Shown one piece after another: positions 1 through 9,732 of a stretch of 64,000 bases of DNA. The first letter of the stretch is position 1, and the number at the start of each line of letters is the position of its first letter. The notes under the pieces were generated by a model. It made no database searches, was not told the origin of the DNA, and saw nothing but the letters and a program-made list of their open reading frames with translations. The position numbers and the translations under genes were made by a program. Source of the DNA: an uncultured Erythrobacter sp. (lineage in GTDB: Bacteria > Pseudomonadota > Alphaproteobacteria > Sphingomonadales > Sphingomonadaceae); the NCBI GenBank assembly GCA_947503155.1, contig CANNCL010000002.1, positions 310,001 to 374,000 on the forward strand, given 5' to 3'.

Positions 1-1
1 G

Positions 2-364
2 CGCATCGTCGAACTTGCCAAAGAAGGTTTCTATGACGGCGTTGTTTTCCACCGCGTGATCCCCGGTTTCATGGCCCAAGGCGGCGATCCAACCGGCACC
101 GGCATGGGCGGCAGCGACAAGCCTGATCTGAAGGCGGAATTCAATTCCGAGCCGCACACCGAAGGCACCTGTTCAATGGCCCGTTCGCAAATGCCGGACA
201 GCGCCAACAGCCAGTTCTTCATCTGCTTCGAAAACGCAGAATTCCTCGACGGGCAATACACCGTTTGGGGCCAAGTTGAGAGCGGCATGGAACATGTCCA
301 CGCTCTGCCAAAGGGTGAACCACCCAAGGCACCGGGCAAGATTGTTAAGGCAACTGTTGCTTGA
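2..364 (+). CDS. Peptidyl-prolyl cis-trans isomerase, cyclophilin type (5' end outside window)
   Basis: The last 120 residues of a cyclophilin, which catalyses cis-trans isomerisation of X-Pro bonds. The start lies before base 1; the frame is open from base 2. Family motifs in order are [14 protein letters not shown] with the catalytic Arg, [17 protein letters not shown] and LDGQYTVWG. No leader can be judged because the N terminus is missing, so cytoplasmic or periplasmic location is open. The stop codon overlaps a TTG start of the next gene (TTGA), which suggests translational coupling. Confidence 0.93.
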   Translation, partial: RIVELAKEGFYDGVVFHRVIPGFMAQGGDPTGTGMGGSDKPDLKAEFNSEPHTEGTCSMARSQMPDSANSQFFICFENAEFLDGQYTVWGQVESGMEHVHALPKGEPPKAPGKIVKATVA

Positions 365-702
365 TCTATCGGGCAGGCATCGGCGCTTTTGCCGCTGCCT
401 GCCTGACAGGTTGCCTCGACGCTCCCGCTCCGATTGTTTGGGAGGGAGAAACGCAGCGCGATGAGGCCAGCTATATTCGGTGTCTAGAGAGCTACGATGT
501 GTTTGATGACCTTTCTAACGTCGTTCCCAATGGGCCGGTGAACAACAGATCGCGCGCCTACAAGAAGCATGGCGGCCCGATGATTGTTTTTCCCGGCGAC
601 CCGGCCGAGCCGCCAGAAAGAGTAGTGGCACGTTCACCTAGAGAATTATCGGTCGAAGAATTAGAGATTTTGGAAGACTGTTTGACGGTGCGGCATGATT
701 AG
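361..702 (+). CDS. Small hypothetical lipoprotein
   Basis: 113 residues, not recognised. It begins with a short hydrophobic leader and a lipobox-like LTGC near residues 15-18, so it is probably exported and lipidated. The rest is polar and acidic, ending in a Leu/Glu-rich stretch. The TTG start overlaps the stop of the cyclophilin gene, and its own stop overlaps the start of the next lipoprotein, so the three genes look like one coupled transcription unit. No alternative ATG would retain the leader. Function unknown. Confidence 0.6.
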   Translation: MIYRAGIGAFAAACLTGCLDAPAPIVWEGETQRDEASYIRCLESYDVFDDLSNVVPNGPVNNRSRAYKKHGGPMIVFPGDPAEPPERVVARSPRELSVEELEILEDCLTVRHD

Positions 703-1615
703 GCTGACTGTTTCAGTGATCGCCCTCCTCACGCTCTCCGGCTGCGTCACCTATCCCGACATCTCCCAATCGCGCAGCCCATGCCGCATGGAAGCGGGCG
801 GATGGTGTTCTTTCGTGCGCGATGCGGCGGTGGAAGCTTATCCCTATGCCATTGCCGCGACCAATGCTTACACCGGCGACAACGACCTTTACGAAGACAT
901 CGGCCCGCAATTGGAGTGGCTTGGGAAGAGGCCCTTGCCCCCTGAGGACGAGGGCAAGGGATTTGGTTATGAGATTTTTGCGCATTATGCGCCCGGTACG
1001 CATGAAGATCCCAAACGCGTACTCGTCGCCCGGATCATAGCCTTTCGCGGGACCGATTTCGATGGGTTCACCGATATATTCTACGGCACTTTGCGCAATG
1101 ATCAGATCGACATTGCGGTGCGGGCTTTCGAAAGGGAAAGGGCGCACCCCGATTTCGCGGATGATGTGCCGTGGGTTGTGACCGGCCATTCGCTGGGCGG
1201 GGCGCTCGCTACAGAAGTTTCGATCCGTTATCCCAACGTGCGCGCTTATATGTTCAACACATCACCGTTTTACGGCGGTGATGCGATGACCAATGATATG
1301 CGCCGCACGGTCTTTAATGAACGCGGCGAAGTGCTGCGCCGGTTCGCCCGCTTTGACGAAGCACCCGCGGCAGAGGTGTTTACGCTCAATTGCGGGCCGC
1401 AGAATGACACATTTACCAAGCACCGCATCAGGCCGCTGGCCGATTGCATCGTGTGGATCGCCGCCTATGGGAGCGAAGACGCTGAGATGGTGGTCAAAGC
1501 CAATGGCATCACGCGCCCGATGGTCGAATGCGGGGATGAGAATAAACCGCATCCCGGCGCGGATTTCCGGCCCCTTGTGCCTTGTGTCCATCAGGCGCGG
1601 CGGGATGAGGAATGA
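695..1615 (+). CDS. Lipoprotein of the class 3 lipase-like alpha/beta hydrolase type
   Basis: 306 residues with a lipoprotein leader (LLTLSGC, Cys at about residue 17) and the nucleophile elbow GHSLGG near residue 165, typical of Lipase_3-like serine hydrolases. Before the elbow is an FRGTD segment, which in this family supplies the oxyanion region. It is inferred to be a surface or periplasmic esterase/lipase; the substrate cannot be read from sequence. ATG 695 overlaps the end of the upstream gene by 8 bases, consistent with a shared operon. Confidence 0.75.
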   Translation: MIRLTVSVIALLTLSGCVTYPDISQSRSPCRMEAGGWCSFVRDAAVEAYPYAIAATNAYTGDNDLYEDIGPQLEWLGKRPLPPEDEGKGFGYEIFAHYAPGTHEDPKRVLVARIIAFRGTDFDGFTDIFYGTLRNDQIDIAVRAFERERAHPDFADDVPWVVTGHSLGGALATEVSIRYPNVRAYMFNTSPFYGGDAMTNDMRRTVFNERGEVLRRFARFDEAPAAEVFTLNCGPQNDTFTKHRIRPLADCIVWIAAYGSEDAEMVVKANGITRPMVECGDENKPHPGADFRPLVPCVHQARRDEE

Positions 1616-1674
1616 AGGCTCAAATTGAACCCGTGATTGTGCAGGCCCCCGCTTCCCGCTAGACGCGCCGCGAC

Positions 1675-3048
1675 ATGAGCAAGATTACCGCCCCCAAAAC
1701 ACCGCCCGGACAGGCCCCGAAAACGTACCGGGTCAAGAATTTCGGCTGTCAGATGAACGTCTATGACGGCGAACGTATGGGCGAAATGCTCGATGGGCAG
1801 GGCTTGTCTGCCGCGCCAGAGGGCGAGGACGCCGATCTGGTTGTGCTGAACACTTGCCACATCCGCGAACGCGCGGCGGAAAAAATTTACTCCGACATTG
1901 GCCGCATGACAAAGGGCAAGACGCAGGAAAAGGCCCCGATGATCGCGGTCGCAGGCTGCGTCGCTCAGGCGGAGGGCGAGGAGATTATGAAACGCGCGCC
2001 TTCGGTCAGCATGGTCGTGGGTCCGCAGGCCTATCACCGTTTGCCCGATATGCTGGGCAAGGCGGTTCAGGGCGAGCGTGTGGCCGATACGGACATGCCC
2101 GCAATTGCCAAATTTGCCGCGCTTCCCGCGCGCAAGCGGCGTTCCCCCACGGCATTTTTGACTGTGCAGGAAGGGTGCGACAAATTCTGCACCTATTGCG
2201 TTGTTCCCTACACTCGCGGCGCGGAAATCTCGCGGCCATTCGATGATTTGGTGGCCGAGGCGCATACTCTGGTGGAGACCGGCGCGCGCGAGATCACTTT
2301 GCTGGGGCAGAATGTGAATGCGTGGTCCGGGCCGGATGGTGCTGGCGCGCATCAGGGGCTTGACGGGTTGATAAGAGAAATCGCTAAGATCCCAGAATTG
2401 CAGCGTATTCGGTACATGACCAGCCATCCCAATGACTTTACGCCGGGGCTGATCGCGGCCCATGCAGAGGTCGATAAGCTGATGCCGTATCTGCATTTGC
2501 CAGTGCAGGCCGGGTCGGACCGGGTGCTGAAAGCTATGAACCGCAATCACACGGCGGGCGGATATTTGAGGTTGCTCGAACAAATGCGCGAGGCGCGGCC
2601 TGATATGGCGCTGTCCGGTGATTTCATCGTTGGTTTTCCGGGAGAGACCGAGGCGGAGTTTGAAGAGACGCTGCAGCTGGTGGATGAGGTCCGCTATGCT
2701 CAGGCCTACAGCTTCAAATATTCCCCGCGCCCCGGCACACCGGCCGCGACGATGGATAACCAAATCCCGATCGAAGTGATGGATGACCGGTTGCAACGCT
2801 TGCAAGCGCGCATCAACCGCGATCAGCGCGCCTTTAACGATGCGAGCATTGGCAAGACCTGCGACGTTTTGATTGAGCGTAAGGGCAAGCATGACGGCCA
2901 ATGGCTGGGCAAATCGCCATGGCTGCAATCGGTGTGGTTCGAAGCGGAACCGGATCAGGCGGCGCTGGGCGATATGGTCCGGGTTGAGATCGCCGAAGCC
3001 GGGCCGAATTCGGTGCAAGGCGTCTTGCGCGAAACCGTCGCGGTTTAA
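1675..3048 (+). CDS. miaB: tRNA-2-methylthio-N6-dimethylallyladenosine synthase MiaB
   Basis: 457 residues, normal length for MiaB, which methylthiolates i6A37 of tRNAs reading UNN codons. Three N-terminal cysteines (FGCQMN, NTCHIRE, AGCVAQAEG) would bind one 4Fe-4S cluster; the radical-SAM motif CDKFCTYC gives Cys168, Cys172 and Cys175 for the second. A TRAM-like C-terminal segment ends in QGVLRE. It stands just before phoH, the usual order in proteobacteria. A long antisense frame over the gene is a shadow of its codon bias. Confidence 0.97.
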   Translation: MSKITAPKTPPGQAPKTYRVKNFGCQMNVYDGERMGEMLDGQGLSAAPEGEDADLVVLNTCHIRERAAEKIYSDIGRMTKGKTQEKAPMIAVAGCVAQAEGEEIMKRAPSVSMVVGPQAYHRLPDMLGKAVQGERVADTDMPAIAKFAALPARKRRSPTAFLTVQEGCDKFCTYCVVPYTRGAEISRPFDDLVAEAHTLVETGAREITLLGQNVNAWSGPDGAGAHQGLDGLIREIAKIPELQRIRYMTSHPNDFTPGLIAAHAEVDKLMPYLHLPVQAGSDRVLKAMNRNHTAGGYLRLLEQMREARPDMALSGDFIVGFPGETEAEFEETLQLVDEVRYAQAYSFKYSPRPGTPAATMDNQIPIEVMDDRLQRLQARINRDQRAFNDASIGKTCDVLIERKGKHDGQWLGKSPWLQSVWFEAEPDQAALGDMVRVEIAEAGPNSVQGVLRETVAV

Positions 3049-3170
3049 GCACCGTCGCACTTGCGCGACACTTGTATGACTTTCCACCGCAGAGTGCCGC
3101 CCGCCTGCTTGCTTTGAAGCGCAAGCGCCCTAACTTGGCGGCTTAGGCATAGGAGACCTTGCACAAGCTT

Positions 3171-4229
3171 ATGAGTCGCAGACCTTCCAGCGCAATCGAT
3201 CCGGCCGCGGTGCCGGGCCCTATTCATTCCGTATCCGATGCGCCCGGCGATCCCGAACGCGCGCAAGCGGAAGTCAGCTTTGAAAACCAGTCATTGCTGG
3301 GGGCGCTGTTTGGCCAGTTTGATGCCAATCTCGTGCAGCTGGAAAACCGGATTGGCGTGTATATTCATGCGCGCGGCAATCAAATCCTGATCGAAGGGAC
3401 CGAAGACGGCGTGGCGCGCGCTCGGGATACGCTCATCACCATGTATGACCGGCTGGCCTTGGGGCAGGATTTGGACGCGGGCGCGATTGAATCGCTGATC
3501 ACGATGTCGAATGAACCGACCTTGGACGGCATCGTTTCCGCCGATGCAAGATCGCATAAGGGCGGCGAACCGCCAATTATGATCCGCACACGGCGCAAGA
3601 CGATCGTACCGCGTTCCGCCGCTCAGACGACCTATATGCGCAGCCTGGTGCGCGATGACATTATCTTTGCTCTGGGTCCGGCGGGGACGGGCAAGACCTA
3701 TATCGCGGTGGCTCAGGCCGTCAGTCAGCTAATCAGCGGCAGCGTTCAGCGACTGATCCTGTCGCGTCCGGCGGTGGAGGCGGGGGAGAAGCTCGGCTTT
3801 CTACCCGGCGATATGAAGGACAAGGTCGATCCGTATCTGCGCCCGCTTTACGACGCGCTCAATGATTGTATGCCGCCCGAACAGGTGGAGCGGCGGATCG
3901 CCAGCGGAGAGATCGAAATCGCCCCGATTGCATTTATGCGCGGGCGCACTTTGGCTGACGCATTTGTGATCTTGGACGAGGCGCAAAACACGACCCGCGA
4001 ACAGATGAAAATGTTCCTCACCCGGTTTGGTCAAAACAGCCGGATGGTGGTGTGCGGAGACCCGCGCCAAGTCGACATTCCCGGCGGCGACCGCATGAGC
4101 GGCCTTGCGGATGCGGTCGATAAATTAGAAGGCACCGAAGGCTTCGGCACAATCCGCTTCACCTCCAAAGATGTCGTGCGACACCCAATCGTGGGCCGCA
4201 TTGTGGAGGCGTATGAGGGCGAGGATTAG
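3171..4229 (+). CDS. phoH: PhoH family ATPase
   Basis: 352 residues from ATG 3171. AGGAG at 3151-3155 lies 15 bases upstream, while an in-frame TTG at 3159 is only 3 bases from it, so the start is not certain. It carries an N-terminal KH-like part (LENRIGVYIHARGNQI), Walker A GPAGTGKT and Walker B VILDEAQNTT. PhoH-like proteins are cytoplasmic ATPases linked to RNA metabolism and are usually encoded beside ybeY. Here it is followed 4 bases later by a convergent gene, so the usual series breaks at this point. Confidence 0.93.
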   Translation: MSRRPSSAIDPAAVPGPIHSVSDAPGDPERAQAEVSFENQSLLGALFGQFDANLVQLENRIGVYIHARGNQILIEGTEDGVARARDTLITMYDRLALGQDLDAGAIESLITMSNEPTLDGIVSADARSHKGGEPPIMIRTRRKTIVPRSAAQTTYMRSLVRDDIIFALGPAGTGKTYIAVAQAVSQLISGSVQRLILSRPAVEAGEKLGFLPGDMKDKVDPYLRPLYDALNDCMPPEQVERRIASGEIEIAPIAFMRGRTLADAFVILDEAQNTTREQMKMFLTRFGQNSRMVVCGDPRQVDIPGGDRMSGLADAVDKLEGTEGFGTIRFTSKDVVRHPIVGRIVEAYEGED

Positions 4230-4233
4230 CCTC

Positions 4234-5529
4234 TCAACTCGGTAATTCTCGCGAGGTCCGCAACTTAGCTAGCCAATACAGGACCGCGCCGATTGCAATC
4301 ATCCCCGCCGTCGGGAAAACCGCGCCAAGCGGCAATTGCAGGCACAACCACGCAGTCAACGCGGATGCTACCGCAAAAATCACGAACCAGAGCGGCGCAG
4401 ACGCCTCGGCTATGCCGCGAAAATTGCGTTTCCACAGCAGCACAAAGGCCGTCAGCAGCAAGACAAAGATCACCTGCTCTATCGCGACCAGCAATGTCGC
4501 CAGCGATGCAAAGGCCCCGGAAACCGCAATGGCCGCCACGAACACGCCGTAAGAGATAATGGCATGATCCGGCGTCAAAAAGCGCCGCGACACATGCGCG
4601 AAAAATCGCGGCAACAACCCGCGTTCCCCCATCGCGAACAGGACGCGGGGATAGGCGATAAAGCCGCTTAATTGATTGACCGCGATGGAAATAACGGCGG
4701 CGGCGCTGATCATCACCGCGCCCCCTTCGCCCAGCAACACCCGCGCCGCATTGGCCAGCGGTGCGTCATCCGATCCCGCCCATGCGTCTGGGCCAATGGC
4801 GATATACGCCCATTGGATCGCGGCATAAAACACCGCCACCCCGGCGATTGAGAGCATGATCGATCGAAAGATGGTGCTGGTCGGATTGGTCGTTTCGCCG
4901 CTGGCAATATTCGACGCTGCAAAACCCGAAAAGGCATAGGCAATCAGCAGCGCAACCGATTCCAATCCGCCAAAAGTCGGCAAGGTGACGTCCGTGGGCA
5001 CGCCGTTCACACCAAGCCCAAATGCAATCAGCACGATCAGCGGCGCGAGTTTGAGCACGGTGCCCACCCAAAGTGCGGTAATCGAACGCCGGGTCCCAAT
5101 CACCGTGAGCAGGGCGACAAATGCTATCGCGCCGACAATCGTGGCCGGGCGGGCAATGGGGCCATTAAACACCGGAAACAGCGCGGCGAGATAGGAAACG
5201 AAAACGTGGAAGTTGGCCGCTCTGCCGGTGCCGCTGGCGCAGATTATGAACCAGCCGGTTTGGAACCCGCTGAACTTGCCCAAAGTGGTCTCAACATAAA
5301 GCTGAACCCCGCCCGATTCTTCAAACACGGCCGACATTTTGCCGATGATCAGGCCGACACAGGCGATGGGAATCGCGAACATTAGGATCGCGTAGGGCGA
5401 GAAATTACCGGCGCCTGCGTAAAGCAAAGCGGGCAAAGCAAAGATGCCCGCGCCGATCATGCCGTTGATGTTAAGCAGGCTCGCGCCCAACGTGCCTACC
5501 ACGCGCGGCGGCGCCAATTTCTCTGTCAT
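4234..5529 (-). CDS. APC family amino acid permease
   Basis: 431 residues, about twelve hydrophobic segments, with the APC-superfamily start GTLGASLLNINGMIGAGIFALP, where the broken helix 1 carries the substrate-binding glycines. An inner-membrane amino acid or polyamine transporter is inferred; substrate unknown. ATG 5529 is chosen because GGGGGA lies three bases upstream and the protein then begins directly before TM1; a longer frame opening at 5574 adds a proline-rich, non-conserved leader. It lies between phoH and ybeY in opposite orientation. Confidence 0.87.
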   Translation of the reverse strand: MTEKLAPPRVVGTLGASLLNINGMIGAGIFALPALLYAGAGNFSPYAILMFAIPIACVGLIIGKMSAVFEESGGVQLYVETTLGKFSGFQTGWFIICASGTGRAANFHVFVSYLAALFPVFNGPIARPATIVGAIAFVALLTVIGTRRSITALWVGTVLKLAPLIVLIAFGLGVNGVPTDVTLPTFGGLESVALLIAYAFSGFAASNIASGETTNPTSTIFRSIMLSIAGVAVFYAAIQWAYIAIGPDAWAGSDDAPLANAARVLLGEGGAVMISAAAVISIAVNQLSGFIAYPRVLFAMGERGLLPRFFAHVSRRFLTPDHAIISYGVFVAAIAVSGAFASLATLLVAIEQVIFVLLLTAFVLLWKRNFRGIAEASAPLWFVIFAVASALTAWLCLQLPLGAVFPTAGMIAIGAVLYWLAKLRTSRELPS

Positions 5530-5574
5530 ATATCCCCCGGACGGAGCGTTAGGTGGAGGGGGCCCTGTAAGCAA

Positions 5575-5614
5575 GCAGCGGGGCGCTGCTGTCGCAAACG
5601 CCCCGCTGCTCCAA
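5575..5614 (-). terminator. Hairpin downstream of the M3 peptidase gene
   Basis: An 11-bp perfect inverted repeat, GCAGCGGGGCG (5575-5585) and its complement (5599-5609), with a 13-base loop. It starts 5 bases after the stop of the reverse-strand peptidase gene, the position of an intrinsic terminator. The following tract on that strand is only moderately T-rich, so termination may be partial. Confidence 0.6.
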
Positions 5615-7834
5615 TTATTCCGCCGTATCAGTCAGCCCGCGCGCCTCCAGCATGGGGCCAACGTCAGGCTGACGCCCGGCGAAGTTTTCGAACATTTCGA
5701 AATAATCCATCGTCCCGCCGCGGCTCAGCACGGTCGCGCGATAATGGTCGCCATTTTCCCGTGTCAGCGCGCCATTGTCGAGGAACCATTTGCGGCTGTC
5801 GCGGTCGAGCATTTCGGTCCACAAATAACTGTAATAGCCCGCCGAATAGCCCGCAGGTGAGCTGAAGATGTGGTTGAAATAGGTCGACCGGTAACGCGGC
5901 GGCACCAGATCAATCTCCAGACCCAAATCTTCGAGCGCAGAGCGTTCAAAGGCATCAACCTTTTCCGGCGCATCAATCGCCGCCGCCTGCGCCGGGGTCA
6001 GCGCGCTCCACCGCATATCGAGCAAGGCTGCTTCGACGACTTCGCCAAAGTCATAGCCTTGGTTGAATTTGGACGCGGCTTCGATCCGTTCCACCAATGC
6101 CATCGGGATCGTTTCCCCCGTTTCATAATGGCGGGCATAGTTTTGCAGGACTTCGGGATAAGTCGCCCACATTTCGTGCACTTGGCTTGGATATTCAACA
6201 AAGTCGCGCGCGGTGGCGGTGCCGGACAGGCTTTCATATTTTTGATCTGCGAAGAAGCCGTGCAGGGCGTGGCCAAATTCGTGGAAAATTGTGTTCACAT
6301 TGTCAAAACTGACAAGCTGAACCTCGCCTTCGGACGCTTTGGGGATGTTGAGCACATTGTAGATCACCGGGCTGGTGCCCCACAGGTCGCTTTGATCAAC
6401 AAAGTTCGACATCCATGCGCCGCCGCGTTTGGATGGACGTTGGAACGGGTCAAAGAAGAACAGGCCAAGCTCTGATCCATCCGCCTCAAACACGGTGTAG
6501 ACCCACACGTCCTCGTGATAGGTCGGAATGTCGCTGCGGCGTTCAAATGTCAGGCCGTACAGCTCTTTCGACATATAAAACACGCCGTCTTCCAACACTT
6601 TTTCAAGCTGGAAATATTCCATAACCGCGTCTTCATCGAGGTCGTAGCGTTCCGCTTTCACCTTGTTGGCGTAACGATACCAATCCCACGGTTGCACTTC
6701 GAAATCGCCGCCTTCGCTGGCGATCGCTTCGTTCAGCATTGCAGCCTCGCGCCGCTGCGTTGCGGCCAGCGCTGGAACCATTTGTTCCATGAAATTGAGC
6801 GCGGTTTGCGGTGTTTTCGCCATCCGATCATACATCGTATAGCTGGCCCAATCCGCTTCTCCGAACAGCGACGCTTTTTCCGCGCGCAGACCGGCAATAT
6901 TCGCCAGCAACATCCGCGTATCATGCTCTGCATTGGTGCCGTCGGAACGGTTATGGCTCAGCTTAAACAGCGTTTCGCGCGTGGCGCGGTTTTCCAGCGC
7001 CGGGAGCAAAGGTTGCTGCGTCGTGTTTTGCAAGGCGATGGCATATTTGCCGGGATGGCCTTTTTCTTCCGCAAATTCTGCGGCCGCCGCGATATCGGCA
7101 TCCGACAATCCGGCGAGCTCTTCTGCCGTATCCACGATCATCGGTTGATCATTGGTGGCGGCGCGCACGGCCTGGCTGAATTCCGTCGTCAGCGTGGACA
7201 ATTCGGTGTTGATCTCTTTCACCCGGTCACGCTGAGCATCGGTCAGCAGCGCGCCGGCATGGACCATTTGGGCATAGGCTTCTTCGAGCAGCTTGGCGTC
7301 TTCGCGCGTCATCGTCATCGCGGCGCGCATGTCATAGACGGCCTTCACCCGTGCAAACAGCGCCGGGTTCAGCGTGATCGAATCTGAGTGAGCCGACAAT
7401 TTGGGGCTCATTTCGGTGTTGATTGCATCGAGCCGGTCGGTGGTGTTCGCGCCGGTCAGCGCGAAGAAGACCCGCGCCACACGGCCAAGCATCCGGCCCG
7501 ATTTTTCCAGCGCCACGATGGTGTTTTCAAAGTCAGGCGCGGCGGGATTGTCGATGATCGCCTGCACTTCTGCGGTTTGGATCGCCATGCCTTGTTCAAA
7601 GGCTGGCACATAATCATCCTCTGAAATCTGTGAGAAATCAGGCGTCAGGAATGGCAGCGTGCTGTCCGATGCGAAATAGCCGGTGCCTTCAGGGATGACG
7701 GGGGCGTAATCTGCCGCGCTTGCCGCTTCGGTGATGGGGTCCACGTTACTTCCTTGTGAATAGCTCGCGCACCCGGTCAGCAGGGCCGCTGCGGATACGG
7801 TGGAAAGGATCAGGCTGAGTTTGGGGGCCGTCAT
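5615..7834 (-). CDS. dcp: M3 family metallopeptidase (peptidyl-dipeptidase Dcp type), lipoprotein
   Basis: 739 residues. The zinc site HEFGH is at residues 518-522, with the downstream Glu in YPSQVHEMW, as in Dcp/oligopeptidase A enzymes that cut dipeptides or oligopeptides. Unlike cytosolic E. coli Dcp it starts with a leader and lipobox LLTGC near residues 18-22, so it is likely membrane-anchored in the periplasm. Length otherwise fits the family. It is divergent from ybeY across a 336-base gap and followed by a strong hairpin. Confidence 0.93.
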   Translation of the reverse strand: MTAPKLSLILSTVSAAALLTGCASYSQGSNVDPITEAASAADYAPVIPEGTGYFASDSTLPFLTPDFSQISEDDYVPAFEQGMAIQTAEVQAIIDNPAAPDFENTIVALEKSGRMLGRVARVFFALTGANTTDRLDAINTEMSPKLSAHSDSITLNPALFARVKAVYDMRAAMTMTREDAKLLEEAYAQMVHAGALLTDAQRDRVKEINTELSTLTTEFSQAVRAATNDQPMIVDTAEELAGLSDADIAAAAEFAEEKGHPGKYAIALQNTTQQPLLPALENRATRETLFKLSHNRSDGTNAEHDTRMLLANIAGLRAEKASLFGEADWASYTMYDRMAKTPQTALNFMEQMVPALAATQRREAAMLNEAIASEGGDFEVQPWDWYRYANKVKAERYDLDEDAVMEYFQLEKVLEDGVFYMSKELYGLTFERRSDIPTYHEDVWVYTVFEADGSELGLFFFDPFQRPSKRGGAWMSNFVDQSDLWGTSPVIYNVLNIPKASEGEVQLVSFDNVNTIFHEFGHALHGFFADQKYESLSGTATARDFVEYPSQVHEMWATYPEVLQNYARHYETGETIPMALVERIEAASKFNQGYDFGEVVEAALLDMRWSALTPAQAAAIDAPEKVDAFERSALEDLGLEIDLVPPRYRSTYFNHIFSSPAGYSAGYYSYLWTEMLDRDSRKWFLDNGALTRENGDHYRATVLSRGGTMDYFEMFENFAGRQPDVGPMLEARGLTDTAE

Positions 7835-8170
7835 TAGTCATTCTCTCTATCAAGTGTGGCCGCGTGAATGCCCGCGCATTTTGGCGCGGGACGCGGTTTC
7901 AGATATTTCAATATCGCTGGGCCGGTATGAACAGCGGATTGGCGGCAAATGCAAGTGCAGCGGGCGCATTGCGGCGGGCCTCCTTACGCTTTCCTACCGC
8001 ACCCTTTCCGCGCTAATGCGCCCTGACCATGATTTTCAGTGATTCCTCAAAAATGACCGCCCAAAACAGTGGCTCAAATAGCGTCAAAAACGGCGCGCAA
8101 ATCGCGGGCGGCTTTTTTCGCCCTAGACTGTGTGTCAGGTGTGTCAGGGCGAACGGCGTTTGGGGGCGTG
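7835..8170. other. Divergent intergenic region, dcp / ybeY
   Basis: 336 bases with no convincing gene. It holds a perfect 7-bp hairpin CCCGCGC/GCGCGGG at 7871-7890 in the likely dcp 5' region and a 28-base dispersed element at 8121-8148 just ahead of ybeY. Promoters for both directions must lie here, but no clear -35/-10 pair was identified. Confidence 0.6.
8121..8148 (+). repeat. Dispersed 28-nt element, copy A
   Basis: CCCTAGAC, then T, then GTGTGTCAGG followed by TGTGTCAGG. It matches 27 of 28 bases with the reverse-strand copy at 52836-52863; only base 9 differs. It sits 22 bases before the ybeY start, so it would be in the ybeY leader. CCTAGAC can pair with GTCAGG with one bulge, so the element may form a small hairpin. 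Confidence 0.7.
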
Positions 8171-8644
8171 ATGGAGCTTGATATCGACATTGAGCACTGG
8201 CCAGCAGGCGAGTGGGAAGCGCTGGCGGGGCGCGCTGCTGATGCGGCGGCGGATGTTGCCCCAGAGCTTGCCAATGAACGCCTGATGGTGAGCGTGTTGC
8301 TTACTGCGGACGAAGAGGTCCACGCGCTCAACCGCGAATGGCGGGACCGGGATAAGCCCACCAATGTGCTGAGCTTTCCGATGATGGAGCGCGGTGAGCT
8401 GTTGGCGCTGAGCCAAGACGGGCCGCCTGCGATGTTGGGCGACATTGCCCTGGCGCACGGCGTGTGCGCGCGCGAAGCGGCGCAAAAGGGCATTGCGATT
8501 GGCGATCACGGTGCGCATCTGATCATCCACGGCTTGCTGCATCTGGCCGGGTATGACCATGTCCATTCAGACGAACAAGCCGAAGCAATGGAGGCGTTGG
8601 AGATAGCGGCTCTTGCAAAACTGGGTCTGCCTAACCCATATTAG
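8171..8644 (+). CDS. ybeY: Endoribonuclease YbeY (rRNA maturation factor)
   Basis: 157 residues, normal length. The metal site HGLLHLAGYDH gives the three histidines of the H-x3-H-x5-H motif. YbeY is a single-strand endoribonuclease needed for 16S 3' maturation and ribosome quality control. ATG 8171 is chosen: GGGGG is just upstream, and the longer frame from 8069 runs through the dispersed repeat. It is followed 33 bases later by corC, its usual partner, but is separated from phoH by two reverse genes. Confidence 0.95.
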   Translation: MELDIDIEHWPAGEWEALAGRAADAAADVAPELANERLMVSVLLTADEEVHALNREWRDRDKPTNVLSFPMMERGELLALSQDGPPAMLGDIALAHGVCAREAAQKGIAIGDHGAHLIIHGLLHLAGYDHVHSDEQAEAMEALEIAALAKLGLPNPY

Positions 8645-8677
8645 GCGCGTGACTTAGAGGAGTAATCACAAAGGGCC

Positions 8678-9637
8678 ATGCCCGATTCCCAATCCCCCGC
8701 CGGAGACGCGGAGAGTAGCAACGGGCCCCTGACCAAACTGGGGCTCTCAATCAAACGGATGCTTGGCGGCGGTGACGGCGACCGGTCCCTTCGCGCGCAG
8801 CTCGAAGACGCGATTGACGAGCACGAAGACGAGAACGAGGATCAAGAGGTCGATGCCAATGGCAGCGGCAATGGCGATCTGTCCCCGGCAGAGCGTCAAA
8901 TGCTGCGCAATCTGCTCCATTTCTCCGAACATGACGCCGATGATGTGGCTGTCCCGCGCGGAGAGATTGTGGCGGTTGAGGCATCGACAGGTTGGGATGA
9001 TCTGGTCGCGGCATTTGGCATGGACAGCCATTCGCGCCTGCCGGTTTACCGCGATACGCTCGATAATGTGATCGGGATGATCCACATCAAAGACGTGTTT
9101 GCATATCTGGCTAGCGGCAAGAATCCGCCAAGGGATTGGACCGTGCTGATGCGTCAGCCGCTCTATGTCCCGCAATCGCGCGGGGCGCTGGATGTGCTGG
9201 CCGATATGCGGGCACGGCGCGTGCATTTGGCGATTGTGCTCGATGAATTCTCAGGCACGGATGGGCTGATCACGATTGAGGATCTGGTCGAGGAGATTGT
9301 CGGAGAGATTGAGGATGAGCATGATGAGACGCCAGAGGCGCTGATCGTGCCGATTGGTGACGGCATGTGGGATTGCGATGCCCGTGCAGAGCTGGAAGAT
9401 GTGGCGGAGACCGTCGATCCCCGGCTGGCTGAGGTAGAGGAGGCGGTCGACACTCTAGGCGGTCTGGCCTTCGTATTGGCAGAGGCTGTGCCGCCTGTTG
9501 GCGCAATGCTGGAACATTCAAGCGGTTGGCGGATTGAAGTGACGGGCGGGGATGAAACCCATGTAAAACGCCTGCGGCTGCATGCCCCTCATGTGGCCGG
9601 GACGGACCCGGTTCCATCTGCGAGTGACTTGCAGTAA
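8678..9637 (+). CDS. corC: CBS-domain protein of the HlyC/CorC family
   Basis: 319 residues: an acidic, low-complexity N terminus (residues 40-65, Asp/Glu-rich), two CBS domains (about 75-200, beginning at [12 protein letters not shown]) and a C-terminal CorC_HlyC transporter-associated domain (about 215-300). CBS pairs sense adenine nucleotides; CorC is linked to Mg/Co efflux and to ybeY by gene order. No membrane segment is seen, so it is the soluble form. GAGG lies about 18 bases before the start. Confidence 0.92.
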   Translation: MPDSQSPAGDAESSNGPLTKLGLSIKRMLGGGDGDRSLRAQLEDAIDEHEDENEDQEVDANGSGNGDLSPAERQMLRNLLHFSEHDADDVAVPRGEIVAVEASTGWDDLVAAFGMDSHSRLPVYRDTLDNVIGMIHIKDVFAYLASGKNPPRDWTVLMRQPLYVPQSRGALDVLADMRARRVHLAIVLDEFSGTDGLITIEDLVEEIVGEIEDEHDETPEALIVPIGDGMWDCDARAELEDVAETVDPRLAEVEEAVDTLGGLAFVLAEAVPPVGAMLEHSSGWRIEVTGGDETHVKRLRLHAPHVAGTDPVPSASDLQ

Positions 9638-9732
9638 TCGCACGCAAAAGCAGAAATATGAGAAAATGCTTCGACTTTTTGCATCTTGTGCTGCGTGCAA
9701 TTCGTAGCTCCTGAGCTAAAGGAGTTCAATCA

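Noticed and set aside
1591..3087. A 498-residue open frame antisense to miaB
   Set aside because: Same reasoning: a full-length shadow of a strongly supported gene on the other strand.
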